Source of the DNA: Candidatus Gastranaerophilales bacterium
GTDB taxonomy: Bacteria > Cyanobacteriota > Vampirovibrionia > Gastranaerophilales > Gastranaerophilaceae
Assembly (NCBI GenBank): GCA_944323045.1
Contig: CALUQX010000004.1
Span: 37,123-101,122 of the forward strand
Length of the DNA stretch: 64,000 nt
Direction: 5' to 3'
Shown piece after piece: positions 43,647-53,006 of this stretch (the first letter of the stretch is position 1; the number at the start of each line of letters is the position of its first letter). A model generated the notes under the pieces. The model was given only the letters and a program-made list of their open reading frames with translations, was not told where the DNA came from and ran no database searches. A program made the position numbers and the translations under genes.

Positions 43647-45173
43647 CTATTTTATTAAGGACTCACAATCCATTTCAGCAGGTTTTGGGATACCCATTAA
43701 TTGAAGGATTGTCGGAGCAACATTGCATAATGCCCCGCCGTCTTTTAATTGGATATTTTCATCTCCGTTGATGATTACAAAAGGCACTTCATTTGTCGTG
43801 TGGGCTGTCTGCGGCTTGCCTGTGTCTGCGTTGAACATAACTTCCGAATTTCCGTGATCAGCGGTCAGTACCATTACGATATTGTGTTTTTTGCAGGCGT
43901 CTGCGATTTTGCCAACACATTCATCAACAACATGACATGCTTTTGTTGCGGCTTCAAGAACGCCTGTATGTCCGACCATATCAGGGTTGGCAAAGTTAAC
44001 CAGAATAAAGCCGTATTCAGGGTTTTCAATTGCCCCAAGAACTTTTTCACATACCTGCGGAGCACTCATTTCAGGCTGCATGTCGTAAGTCGCGACTTTT
44101 GGAGACGGAACAAGAACTCTTGTTTCGTGAGCGTTCGGTTCTTCGACACCGCCGTTAAAGAAGAATGTTACGTGGGCATATTTTTCAGTCTCTGCGGTAC
44201 GGAACTGTTTAACTCCGTGTGCTTCAAGAACATCTGATAGAATATTTGTCATTCGTTCTTTGCCGAAAGCAACAGGATAGGTGAATGTTTCATCGTATTG
44301 CGTCATACAAACATAATACAGATTTTTTCTAACAGCTTTGCGTTCAAAGCCGTCGAATTTTTCAAAGTTAATAGCTTTAGTAATTTCACGTGCTCTGTCC
44401 GGTCTGTAGTTGAAGAATATTATGGCATCGTTGTCATGAATACGGGATTCTTCACCACCGATTACTGTAGGCAGAACAAATTCATCGTTATCGCCTCTTG
44501 CATAGGACTGTTTAACCCCTTCACAGGCAGATGATGCGTGTTCACCTTCGCCGAGCAGCAGCGCATTGTAGCCTTTTTCAACACGTTCCCAGCGGTTATC
44601 TCTGTCCATAATATAGTAACGTCCGATAATTGTCGCAATTGGCGGAAGATTATATTTTTTAAGTTCTTCTTCTACTTTTTCAAGGAAAGTGCAGGCGCTT
44701 TGCGGCGGAGTGTCACGACCGTCTAAAAACGCGTGTACATATACTTTTTTCAAGCCTTTGTCTGCTGCAAGTTTGATTAATGCCATGACATGCTCTAAGG
44801 AAGAATGTACACCGCCTGTGGAAACAAGTCCGTAGATATGCAGTGCTGAATCATTCTTTTTAACATGTTCAATAGCGTTTAGGAATTCTTTATTTTCGAA
44901 AAAAGTTCCTTTTTTAATAGCATTGTTGATTCTGGACAAATCCTGATGAACGATACGACCGGCACCCAGATTAAGGTGACCGACTTCACTGTTGCCCATT
45001 TGTCCTGCAGGAAGACCTACATATTCACCGTCAGCATGAATTTTTACAAATTTACCTTCTTTTTCCAACTGTTCAACATGAACCGGTTTAGATAACAATG
45101 TTGCATCATATTCCGGATGACTTGTACTAATTCCCCAGCCATCCATAATACATAACAGAACTCTTTTAGTCAT
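43647..45173 (-). CDS. gpmI: 2,3-bisphosphoglycerate-independent phosphoglycerate mutase
   Basis: 508 residues, the normal length. GpmI interconverts 3- and 2-phosphoglycerate in glycolysis using two Mn ions and a phosphoserine. Motifs: LLCIMDGWGIS at the N-terminus, the nucleophile region GQMGNSEVGHLNLGAGR (Ser), YAHVTFFFNGGVEEP and the C-terminal metal site LTADHGNSEVM and AHTTNEVPF. A GAGGG-like site precedes the ATG at 45173. It is a core carbon-metabolism gene; its left neighbour on the same strand is the SNF2 helicase gene. Confidence 0.96.
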   Translation of the reverse strand: MTKRVLLCIMDGWGISTSHPEYDATLLSKPVHVEQLEKEGKFVKIHADGEYVGLPAGQMGNSEVGHLNLGAGRIVHQDLSRINNAIKKGTFFENKEFLNAIEHVKKNDSALHIYGLVSTGGVHSSLEHVMALIKLAADKGLKKVYVHAFLDGRDTPPQSACTFLEKVEEELKKYNLPPIATIIGRYYIMDRDNRWERVEKGYNALLLGEGEHASSACEGVKQSYARGDNDEFVLPTVIGGEESRIHDNDAIIFFNYRPDRAREITKAINFEKFDGFERKAVRKNLYYVCMTQYDETFTYPVAFGKERMTNILSDVLEAHGVKQFRTAETEKYAHVTFFFNGGVEEPNAHETRVLVPSPKVATYDMQPEMSAPQVCEKVLGAIENPEYGFILVNFANPDMVGHTGVLEAATKACHVVDECVGKIADACKKHNIVMVLTADHGNSEVMFNADTGKPQTAHTTNEVPFVIINGDENIQLKDGGALCNVAPTILQLMGIPKPAEMDCESLIK

Positions 45174-45324
45174 ATTTTTATCCCTCTATAAATATTTCGT
45201 ACTATATAGTTGAATTTTAACAGGGACATAGAAAAAAAACAAGGGGGCAGTTTTGAAACTTATATCGAGGCATTTGGATAAGACAATTTTTATTTTACAA
45301 AAGATTAAAAAAAATTATGTTGCT

Positions 45325-45352
45325 TTGCCAAATGCCATGTTTGTAGTACAAT
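45325..45352 (+). promoter_or_regulatory. Promoter of the symporter-ileS unit
   Basis: TTGCCA (45325-45330), 16-bp spacer, TACAAT (45347-45352), 20 bases before the TTG start of the symporter gene. The 45174-45371 gap is otherwise AT-rich; I see no T-box or other riboswitch in it. Confidence 0.5.
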
Positions 45353-45371
45353 ACCTGTTGAGGTAATACTA

Positions 45372-46706
45372 TTGAAACATTCAAGACTTACAGCTTTGAT
45401 ATTTTTTGCCTTAATTTTAGGCGTGCTGGTTGGTCATTTTGCCCCTGATTTTGCGGTAAAAATGCGCCCGCTTGCCGTTATATTTTTGCGAATGGTAAAA
45501 ATGATTATTGCTCCGCTTTTATTTGCAACACTTGTTGTCGGGGTTGCAGGGCATGGTGATGCAAAGAGTCTTGGAAAAATCGGACTTAAAACGATTATTT
45601 ATTTTGAAATAGTTACAACCCTTGCCCTTATTATAGGGCTTACTATGGGTAACATTTTCAAACCCGGTGTTGGATTTGTTTCAGGAACTTCGCCGCATGC
45701 TATTCATATGCAGGAAGCCGGACTGATGGCTGCGACTCAGGCTCATACTACTGTCAGTGAAATGGTTACAAATATATTCCCGACAAGTATTGTTGATGCA
45801 ATGGCACAGGGTAATCTTTTGCAAATTGTAGTGTTTTCAATATTCTTTGCACTGGCGATTGTTGCTGTAGGTAAAAATGCAAAACCTGTACTGGATATAT
45901 TAAATTCCGTCTCTCAGATAATGTTTAAATTCACCGAATATGTAATGTACTTTGCGCCTTTAGGGATTTTTGGCGCAATAGCGGCTACTGTCGGTGCTAA
46001 TGGTTTGAGTATCCTCAAAAATTATGCAAAAGTTATAGGGGCATTATATGCGGCACTTGCTGTATTTGTAATTCTCGTATTAATAATTGTATGTAAAATT
46101 GTAAAAATATCTTTCCGTAATCTAATCCGCGCTTTGCAGGGACCTGCCTTGCTTGCCTTCACGACCGCAAGTTCTGAGGCAGCTTTTCCAAAAGCAATGG
46201 ATATAATGGAACGTTTTGGCGTTCCGAAAAATATTGTCGGATTTGTTATGCCTACAGGATACACATTTAATCTTGACGGCAGCACTTTGTATCTGGCAAT
46301 GGCAGTGCTTTTCTCCTCACAAATTGTTGGTATTCATCTTGATTTAAACCAGCAGGTAATCATAATGCTTGCACTAATGCTGACAAGCAAAGGCATTGCC
46401 GGTGTGCCGCGTGTGTCATTAATAGTTCTTGCAGGAACACTGGCAAGTTTCAATATACCGATTCTCGGGGTTGCAATACTGCTTGGAATTGACCAGATTC
46501 TTGATATGGGACGTACTACCGTAAACTTAATCGGCAACTGTGTTGCAACGGTTGTTATTGCCCGCTGGGAAAAATCTTTTGATTATAATAAAATGAATGA
46601 ATTCGTAAGACAATCTAAAGAAGAAAGCCTTGGTACTGATATTAAACAGGGATTTATAAATATAGAAAAACATATAGAAGAAATTGTAAAAACAGAAGAA
46701 GGATAA
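45372..46706 (+). CDS. Dicarboxylate/amino acid:cation symporter (DAACS family)
   Basis: 444 residues, TTG start behind GAGG (9 bases). Eight transmembrane helices and two re-entrant hairpins, as in GltPh/GltP/DctA: LRMVKMIIAPLLFATLVVG, the serine-rich hairpin region FTTASSEAAFPKAMD, and the TM7 motif NLDGSTLYLAMA followed by LIVLAGTLASF. It imports glutamate/aspartate or C4-dicarboxylates with sodium or protons; NLDG (rather than NMDG) does not decide the substrate. Only 6 bases separate it from ileS, so they are probably co-transcribed. Confidence 0.92.
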   Translation: MKHSRLTALIFFALILGVLVGHFAPDFAVKMRPLAVIFLRMVKMIIAPLLFATLVVGVAGHGDAKSLGKIGLKTIIYFEIVTTLALIIGLTMGNIFKPGVGFVSGTSPHAIHMQEAGLMAATQAHTTVSEMVTNIFPTSIVDAMAQGNLLQIVVFSIFFALAIVAVGKNAKPVLDILNSVSQIMFKFTEYVMYFAPLGIFGAIAATVGANGLSILKNYAKVIGALYAALAVFVILVLIIVCKIVKISFRNLIRALQGPALLAFTTASSEAAFPKAMDIMERFGVPKNIVGFVMPTGYTFNLDGSTLYLAMAVLFSSQIVGIHLDLNQQVIIMLALMLTSKGIAGVPRVSLIVLAGTLASFNIPILGVAILLGIDQILDMGRTTVNLIGNCVATVVIARWEKSFDYNKMNEFVRQSKEESLGTDIKQGFINIEKHIEEIVKTEEG

Positions 46707-46712
46707 TAGATT

Positions 46713-49535
46713 ATGACTAATGAAACTGGTACTAAAGTTGATTATAAAGATACTTTGAATCTGCCGCAGACAACTCTGGCTATGAGAGCCAATGCTGCAG
46801 TTAGAGAACTCGAAATACAAAAATTTTGGGAAGAAAACAATATTTATGAAAAAAATATTGCACAGCGTGATAAAACAAACTCATTTATTCTGCATGACGG
46901 TCCTCCTTATTTGAGTTCTGAAAAAATTCACGTTGGTACTGCATTAAACAAAATTCTTAAAGATATCTTGATAAAATACAAATCCCAATCAGGATTCTAT
47001 GCTCCGTATGTTCCGGGGTATGACGGACACGGGCTGCCAATTGAAAACGCTGTAGTAAAAAATATTAAAGGCGGCAGAAGTGCATTAACTCCTGTTGAAC
47101 TCCGTCAAAAATGCCGTGAATTCGCGCATAAAAATCTATTGGGACAGGAAAGCGAATTTAAACGTCTGGGTGTATGGGGCGACTGGGCTCATCCTTATTT
47201 AACTATTAATCCTGATTTTGAAGCCGAACAGGTTAGAGTTTTTGGAGAAATGTTCAAAAAAGGTTATATCGAAAAAGGACTTAAACCTGTTTACTGGTGT
47301 GCCTCCTGCGAAACCGCACTTGCAGAAGCTGAAGTTGAATACGCTGATCATACTTCAACATCTATTTATGTAAGATTTAAGTTTGATGAAGAAGACAAGA
47401 AAAAAGCGTTTGCCAAAGCAGGCGTTGATAGCAATAAAGATTTATATGCAGTCATATGGACAACAACTCCATGGACAATTCCTTCTAATATGGCAATAAG
47501 TCTTCACCCTAAATTTGAATACACTTTCTTTGAATATAATGGTGATATTTATGTTGTTGCGCAGGAACTTTTAGGGGCATTTCTAGCTGATGTTGATTGG
47601 AAGGAAGAAGATATAAAAGTTTTAGGAACATGTGTCGGACAAGACTTAGAATTGTTAAAAACACAGCATCCTATTGCAAACAGAAAATCTCCGATAATTT
47701 TAGGGGAACACGTAACCCTTGATGCCGGCACCGGCGCTGTTCACACTGCCCCGGGACACGGGCTTGAAGACTATGAAGTAGGCTGCAGATACGGTATAGA
47801 AGTGTTTTCACCACTCGACGGTCGCGGCGTTTGGACAGAAACTGTAAACGACAAGGATTTAGAAGGTGTTCCTTATTACAAAGGAAACAAAATTGTTATT
47901 GAAAAACTCCAAAATTGCGGAGCATTGCTTGCGCAGGCTGATATTCAACACAGTTATCCGCACTGCTGGAGATGTAAAAATCCGGTAATTTACCGTGCAA
48001 CTCCTCAATGGTTTGTAAAAGTTGACAAATTCAGACAGGCAACACTTGATGCAATAAAAGATGTAAAATGGATTCCTGCAAGCGGTCAGGCAAGAATTTC
48101 CAACATGGTTGAAGGTCGTTCTGACTGGTGTATTTCCCGCCAGCGTGCCTGGGGCGTTCCTATTCCTGTCTTCTACTGCAAAGAGTGCGGTGAAGTTATT
48201 GTAACCGATGAAACTATTGAAAATGTAGCAAAAATATTTGAAAAAGAAAGTTCAGATGCATGGGTAAAATACACGGCTGAAGAATTGCTGCCTCAGGGAT
48301 TTAAATGTCCGAAATGCGGTAAGACTCACTGCTTTACTAAAGAAAACGACATTATGGATGTATGGTTTGATTCCGGTATAACCTGGCGTGCTGTAGTTGA
48401 AAAACGCTCAGAACAATTAGGACATACTCCGGTTGACATGTATCTTGAAGGTTCAGACCAGCACAGAGGCTGGTTCCAGTCTTCTCTGTTAACATCTATT
48501 GCTACTCAAGGTAAAGCCCCTTACAAAACTGTTTTGACGCACGGATTTGTATTCGGTGAAGACGGCAGAAAAATGTCTAAATCTTTAGGCAATTACATCA
48601 GACCTGACGATATTATCAAAACATACGGCGCTGATATTCTCAGACTCTGGGCTGCATCAGTAGATTACAGAAACGATACGAAAATCGGTGATAACATAAT
48701 CAAACAGCTTGTTGAAATATTCAAAAAGACAAGAAATACCTCAAGATTTTTACTGGGCAACCTGTTTGACTTTGACCCTGCTAAAGATTATGTTGAATAC
48801 AATGAACTTAAAAATATTGATAAATTTGCTTTACACAAATTAAATCAGTTAATTATGCAGGTAACGGAAGCGTTCAACAATTACGAATTCTATAAATACT
48901 TCCAACAACTGCAAAACTTTGCGGCGGTTGATTTAAGTTCATTCTATCTTGATATTGTAAAAGATAGATTGTACACTGCCGGTAAAAAATCTCTATCAAG
49001 ACGTGCATGCCAGACTGTTTTATATGAAATTTCGCAGACTCTGGTAAGGCTATTAGTTCCTGTTATGCCTCATCAGGCAGAAGATATCTGGATGAGTGTT
49101 CCGGAAGCACAAAAGGGCGGGCTGGAAAGTATTCTGCTCTCTGATTGGGCTAAACCAAATGATAAATGGAACAACCACGAACTTGAAGAAGAATTTTCAA
49201 AGATTCTGAAAGCGAGAGAAGTTGTAACCCGTGCAATAGAACCACTTCGTGCAGATAAAAAGGTCGGCAGTTCGTTAGAAGTTGCAGTGTATATAAAAGC
49301 CGATGATGACGCTGCACTCAAGGCTAATGAAAATGAACTATGTAATATCTTCATTACATCTCAGGCATATATCGTTGACAAATCTCCTGAAATGGTATTA
49401 AATGAATATAAAGAAGAAGGTTACACAGTATGGGTTACTAAAGCAGAAGGTGAAAAATGTGCCCGTTGCTGGAAGTACCGGAAACTTAATGCGGATGGCA
49501 TATGCGAAGAATGCATGGAGGCAATCCGGAAATAA
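46713..49535 (+). CDS. ileS: Isoleucyl-tRNA synthetase
   Basis: 940 residues, the bacterial type. Class I motifs: HVGT at the HIGH position (SEKIHVGTALNKILKD), GYDGHGLPIE, WCISRQRAWGVPIP, KMSKSLGN. The connective editing domain has TTPWTIPSNMA and the C-terminal zinc finger CARCWKYRKLNADGICEEC is present. HIGH as HVGT with Ser-Glu-Lys before it is slightly unusual. AAGGA precedes the ATG. Follows the symporter gene by 6 bases and ends at a strong terminator. Confidence 0.97.
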   Translation: MTNETGTKVDYKDTLNLPQTTLAMRANAAVRELEIQKFWEENNIYEKNIAQRDKTNSFILHDGPPYLSSEKIHVGTALNKILKDILIKYKSQSGFYAPYVPGYDGHGLPIENAVVKNIKGGRSALTPVELRQKCREFAHKNLLGQESEFKRLGVWGDWAHPYLTINPDFEAEQVRVFGEMFKKGYIEKGLKPVYWCASCETALAEAEVEYADHTSTSIYVRFKFDEEDKKKAFAKAGVDSNKDLYAVIWTTTPWTIPSNMAISLHPKFEYTFFEYNGDIYVVAQELLGAFLADVDWKEEDIKVLGTCVGQDLELLKTQHPIANRKSPIILGEHVTLDAGTGAVHTAPGHGLEDYEVGCRYGIEVFSPLDGRGVWTETVNDKDLEGVPYYKGNKIVIEKLQNCGALLAQADIQHSYPHCWRCKNPVIYRATPQWFVKVDKFRQATLDAIKDVKWIPASGQARISNMVEGRSDWCISRQRAWGVPIPVFYCKECGEVIVTDETIENVAKIFEKESSDAWVKYTAEELLPQGFKCPKCGKTHCFTKENDIMDVWFDSGITWRAVVEKRSEQLGHTPVDMYLEGSDQHRGWFQSSLLTSIATQGKAPYKTVLTHGFVFGEDGRKMSKSLGNYIRPDDIIKTYGADILRLWAASVDYRNDTKIGDNIIKQLVEIFKKTRNTSRFLLGNLFDFDPAKDYVEYNELKNIDKFALHKLNQLIMQVTEAFNNYEFYKYFQQLQNFAAVDLSSFYLDIVKDRLYTAGKKSLSRRACQTVLYEISQTLVRLLVPVMPHQAEDIWMSVPEAQKGGLESILLSDWAKPNDKWNNHELEEEFSKILKAREVVTRAIEPLRADKKVGSSLEVAVYIKADDDAALKANENELCNIFITSQAYIVDKSPEMVLNEYKEEGYTVWVTKAEGEKCARCWKYRKLNADGICEECMEAIRK

Positions 49536-49582
49536 AGTAACATTGAACTCTAGTTGCTTATTTTATAGGCAATGCTATTCAT

Positions 49583-49614
49583 ATGAGATAGACATACACT
49601 ATCTCATTTTTTTT
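49583..49614 (+). terminator. Rho-independent terminator after ileS
   Basis: ATGAGATAG / CTATCTCAT, 9-bp perfect stem, 7-base loop, then eight T. Located 47 bases after the ileS stop. Confidence 0.9.
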
Positions 49615-49722
49615 ATTCTATTGTAACAAATTATTAATATTAGATGTTATATATTTAAAGTTTCAGAGTAAAACAGCCGTAACCATGATTGTAAAGTAAT
49701 AATTTATGAAAGGAACTCAGCT

Positions 49723-50952
49723 ATGGGTATGGCTGCCAGTCAGGCACGATTATTAAGTATTACTGCTCGTTTAACTGATAACGAACAGTCAGGTCAGGCT
49801 GTTTCTTACGCAAAAGAAAGACTCGCAAATCAGGCTGATCAGATTGAGGCAGAATACAATAATGCGTTGTCAGCTACTAAATTTACAGTGCTGACAAGCT
49901 TTAACGGGGCTGATGCAAATTACAGTGACCTTTCATATGCTCTGATTACAAGTGCAAAAGTCGCAGAACTCGGCAAACAATATGTTGTAACAGACACCCG
50001 CGGACGTGTACTGGTTACAGAAGATATTGCCCAAAACTTTATTGACAGTAACGGGGACTTAAACAAATTTTTATCATTATGTGGAGATCCTACAAGCGGT
50101 ATTTATAACGGAGGTTATTCAATTTCCGATTTAGATCCGGCGATTAAAGTACCTGCTGATGCGGATGATACAAAAACAGCAGAACAAACTGAAGCCGAAG
50201 AAAAAATACACGATGCGTGGGATAAATACCTGACAAGTGTTGGTATTGAATTTGGCGATGAAGAACACGATTTCGGATTTGGCTGGATGTCATTCGGTGC
50301 AGCCGGAGAAGGTTATGCAACATACACTCCTGCAGGCGGGGATCCGCAGCCAATCAACTTTGAAGGGACAACCAAAGAACAAAGAGAATTATATGATTAT
50401 GCAGTTGCATTAACAGAATCATATTGCAGTACATCAGCAACCCCTGTTAATACTGCATATGACGCCGACAACAAGCAGGATATAACTTATTATCAAAACT
50501 TGTTCTACAAAATGCAGTCATGTGATTTCTTCACATATACGAATGATCCGAACAAGGCGGCTCAAGATGAAGCCCATTATGTTTATACGGCTGACATAAA
50601 CACCAAGCCGAAAGATATGGACAAATCACCTTTGAATGACGCAACATTCTTCGTTGAAGAACTGAAAAAAGGCAATTTGCAGCTACAATATTACTCAACA
50701 TCTGAAAATGATTTCGTTGAAACAACATTGAGTGAAGACGCATCTATTCAGGAAGTTAAAGACGAATCTAAAATTGCGGAAGCTGAAAGAAAATATACTC
50801 AGGCTTTAGACGATCTTGAACATACAGACAACCGCTACGATCTTCAGTTAAAGAAACTGGATACTGAACACAATACATTACAGACTGAATACGACTCAGT
50901 TAAAAATGTTGTAGACAAAAACGTAGAAAAGACATTCAGTATCTTCTCTTAA
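49723..50952 (+). CDS. Hypothetical protein with MAASQARLL N-terminus and C-terminal coiled coil
   Basis: 409 residues, AAAGGAACT before the ATG. The N-terminus MGMAASQARLLSITARLTDN and the helix AKERLANQADQIEAEYNNALSAT resemble a large family I associate with gut Melainabacteria and Elusimicrobia; no function is known to me. The middle is acidic, with aromatic and Gly residues (about 95-330). The C-terminus (about 350-409) is a coiled coil with LDTEHNTLQTEYDSVKNVVD. It has no signal peptide. The two end helices around a variable middle are reminiscent of flagellin/hook-type or secreted rod proteins, but that is only a resemblance. It has its own terminator and probably its own promoter. Confidence 0.7.
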   Translation: MGMAASQARLLSITARLTDNEQSGQAVSYAKERLANQADQIEAEYNNALSATKFTVLTSFNGADANYSDLSYALITSAKVAELGKQYVVTDTRGRVLVTEDIAQNFIDSNGDLNKFLSLCGDPTSGIYNGGYSISDLDPAIKVPADADDTKTAEQTEAEEKIHDAWDKYLTSVGIEFGDEEHDFGFGWMSFGAAGEGYATYTPAGGDPQPINFEGTTKEQRELYDYAVALTESYCSTSATPVNTAYDADNKQDITYYQNLFYKMQSCDFFTYTNDPNKAAQDEAHYVYTADINTKPKDMDKSPLNDATFFVEELKKGNLQLQYYSTSENDFVETTLSEDASIQEVKDESKIAEAERKYTQALDDLEHTDNRYDLQLKKLDTEHNTLQTEYDSVKNVVDKNVEKTFSIFS

Positions 50953-50990
50953 AACAGATTTTTTCCCTATTTTCCCTACAAATTTTGACA

Positions 50991-51016
50991 CCACTTTTTT
51001 AAAAAAGTGGTTTTTT
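50991..51016. terminator. Terminator between convergent genes
   Basis: CCACTTTTTT AAAAAAGTGG, a 20-base perfect palindrome, then TTTTTT. The A/T-rich centre leaves a usable CCACTTT/AAAGTGG stem. Serves the + strand gene ending at 50952 and could act on the convergent gene whose stop is at 51018. Confidence 0.8.
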
Positions 51017-51017
51017 A

Positions 51018-52346
51018 TTATAGATTGTATTGTGAAATATATTCATTGATTTGTGTTAATTTATCAAAAATATTTTGTCTGTTTAAATAGTATTTTATGA
51101 TTGAGCGCATGTTTGCTTGCTGCTTATAAAAGTCTGACAGCCTGTTATATAGAGTATAAAGATGTAATTTGTTTTTGCTGTATTGTTTTTGAGCCGAATC
51201 GGATAATTTTTCTGTGTTAATATTGCTAAATCGCATAATTAATTTGTTTATTTCGTTTAAATCATCCCTTAAATCGTATTCATATTGCGTGCCTCCATCA
51301 TGCCACGGTTCAACTTTTTGTTCCGGTATTTCAATAATCGGCTTTGCCTCTTTCATCTTTATGTTAAATTTGTCAACCCCTCTATTGGTCATTTCATTGT
51401 CAAGCAGATGAAACCAGACAAGTTTAGTGCTTTTGCTGGCATTGGACATTATTTTTTGCGGTGAAGATTTAGGAATTGAATATAAATAATCTGCTTGACC
51501 TACAAATGCAAATTTTTTGTATTCGCTTTCAAAAAGCATATTATCTATTACCTTATTGATATGGCAGCTTTTTAATGTATCAAAAGCCTCTTGATTAAAT
51601 GTAACACTGTTCAGTAATTTCAAAAAATCTACCGTAAAAATATTTCGCTTTTTATTACCCCAGACCAAATCCGATTTAAACAGCCATTCTGCCCCCTCCA
51701 GCGACAAACCCGATACGCAGTAATCCGTCAAAATATAATTTTTCCCGCTTGTTTCAATTGTTTTACGACTTAAGTTGTTTTTCTCAAGATACTCAGTGAG
51801 GCGCTTTATGTTCTCCCATGATTTAATATTTTCTATATTTTCAGCGTATTTATAAGCAACAGGTGAAAAGCTAAAGCGTTTTGCGTCGCTCATCGGGATA
51901 TTTACAACATTATTTTCACCTATCTTGTAACCGAGAACTTTACAAAAACTTGATAACGAGCGTCCTATCGGAACGACAACATAATTACCTTTGCCAAACC
52001 GGCTATCAAAAACAGTTTGCATAGCACCTGCAGCGTAGGAGTGGATATCTGCAATAGAATCATAGAAATAAGGGTCATCATATGATAATAATTTGTATTG
52101 TTTTCTTAATCTTGAAATTGTTGATGATGATAGATTATTGTATTCTTCGATAGAAAAATTTTCAAGTTTACTAAAAGGATTCAACCCCAATTTGTTGGCA
52201 AAATATGTCAATCCATACCGTCCGGTAAAAGAGATATCATCAGCATTATTACTGGCGGTTGTATATGTCGTGTTTTTACGGGGGGTATTTTCACGGAAAT
52301 TGTTATTATATATTTGTGTATTATAATTTATCGGGGAAATTTTCAT
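51018..52346 (-). CDS. Hypothetical protein with SFTG motif and phosphoribosyltransferase-like segment
   Basis: 442 residues. The N-terminal ~38 residues are Asn/Thr/Tyr-rich and end with S-F-T-G (39-42). About residues 105-215 contain NYVVVPIGRSLSSFCKVLGYKIG and NYILTDYCVSGLSLEGAEWL. These are in the order and spacing of a PRTase fold, the second resembling the PRPP-binding loop (normally hydrophobic-D-D/E-x-x-x-T/S-G). The C-terminal ~100 residues are helical and end with a coiled coil. It has no signal peptide. The enzymatic reading is inference; no pyrimidine or purine gene is near. Confidence 0.65.
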   Translation of the reverse strand: MKISPINYNTQIYNNNFRENTPRKNTTYTTASNNADDISFTGRYGLTYFANKLGLNPFSKLENFSIEEYNNLSSSTISRLRKQYKLLSYDDPYFYDSIADIHSYAAGAMQTVFDSRFGKGNYVVVPIGRSLSSFCKVLGYKIGENNVVNIPMSDAKRFSFSPVAYKYAENIENIKSWENIKRLTEYLEKNNLSRKTIETSGKNYILTDYCVSGLSLEGAEWLFKSDLVWGNKKRNIFTVDFLKLLNSVTFNQEAFDTLKSCHINKVIDNMLFESEYKKFAFVGQADYLYSIPKSSPQKIMSNASKSTKLVWFHLLDNEMTNRGVDKFNIKMKEAKPIIEIPEQKVEPWHDGGTQYEYDLRDDLNEINKLIMRFSNINTEKLSDSAQKQYSKNKLHLYTLYNRLSDFYKQQANMRSIIKYYLNRQNIFDKLTQINEYISQYNL

Positions 52347-52395
52347 TGCGCTTTTGTAAAAACTGCTGAATAAAAATTTTTGCTATAAGTACCAC

Positions 52396-52422
52396 AAAGG
52401 CTTACCTTGTCAGTAAGCCTTT
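52396..52422 (-). terminator. Terminator-like hairpin after the RHH pair
   Basis: AAAGGCTTAC / GTAAGCCTTT, 10-bp perfect stem with a 7-base loop, between the end of the small-protein gene (52472) and the start of the SFTG protein gene (52346). The T-run after the stem is short on either strand, so it may be only a pause or an mRNA-stabilising hairpin. Confidence 0.5.
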
Positions 52423-52471
52423 AAATATTGTATTTTTCCCCCAAATTTTGTATCTGTTTCCTTCAAGATTC

Positions 52472-52633
52472 TTATTTTACTGCTGTTTTCAGTGCATCAT
52501 ATTTAGATTCTGTTTTTGAATTTTTCAAGTATTTTACGAGTGATTTAGCGACCAGTTTTGAACGTTTTTGGTTTTCTTTGTCCAGTATTGCAAAGTATTC
52601 ATCAATTGAAGACATTAAATAATCATTTTTCAT
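52472..52633 (-). CDS. Small basic protein downstream of an RHH regulator, 53 residues
   Basis: I start at the ATG ending at 52633 because GGAG lies 6 bases before it; an upstream in-frame ATG at 52660 has no site. The sequence (MKNDYLMSSIDEYFAILDK...) is charged and helical with a basic C-terminal half. It lies 53 bases after a CopG-type gene in the same direction, as a toxin partner would, but it does not resemble RelE, MazF, PIN or other toxins I know. Confidence 0.55.
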   Translation of the reverse strand: MKNDYLMSSIDEYFAILDKENQKRSKLVAKSLVKYLKNSKTESKYDALKTAVK

Positions 52634-52686
52634 AACTTTCTCCGTTTCTTTTTTCCCCATATAATTTTAACTTTTTCCCTAATTGT

Positions 52687-52875
52687 TTAGCCTAGTAGAT
52701 TTTCAAGTATTTCTGCATTTTTTAGTGCCTTTTGTGAATTCCTTACCTGGTTCCTGTACATATAAGTCCTTAGTGCTTCTCTTATTAGTTCGGAACGTGT
52801 GCGATTTTCGTTACCTGCAAGTTCATCAATCTCGTTTAGAAATCTTTCCGGCATTGAAATAAGAACTCTAGCCAT
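52687..52875 (-). CDS. Ribbon-helix-helix (CopG/Arc-type) DNA-binding protein, 62 residues
   Basis: MARVLISMPERFLNEIDELAGNENRTRSELIREALRTYM: the strand (RVLISMPE) and two helices of an RHH domain, with the RSELIREAL helix typical of CopG/ParD-like regulators. AAGGAG precedes the ATG. Such proteins are antitoxins or small autoregulators. A small basic protein gene follows. The C-terminal ~20 residues (NSQKALKNAEILENLLG) could bind a partner. Confidence 0.85.
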   Translation of the reverse strand: MARVLISMPERFLNEIDELAGNENRTRSELIREALRTYMYRNQVRNSQKALKNAEILENLLG

Positions 52876-53006
52876 TTTTTTAACTCCTTTTTTAACTTTT
52901 CCCTGAAAACTTATTTTTCCTCTTACTTATATAAAGTAATTTTATGCTTAAAAATTGCGTAATGTGTATATATTTTTTATAAATCGCTTAACAAAACTTT
53001 ATATAT

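Noticed and set aside
45174..45371. T-box riboswitch for the downstream ileS
   Set aside because: No T-box sequence or long specifier-type structure is seen; the leader precedes the symporter gene and is short.
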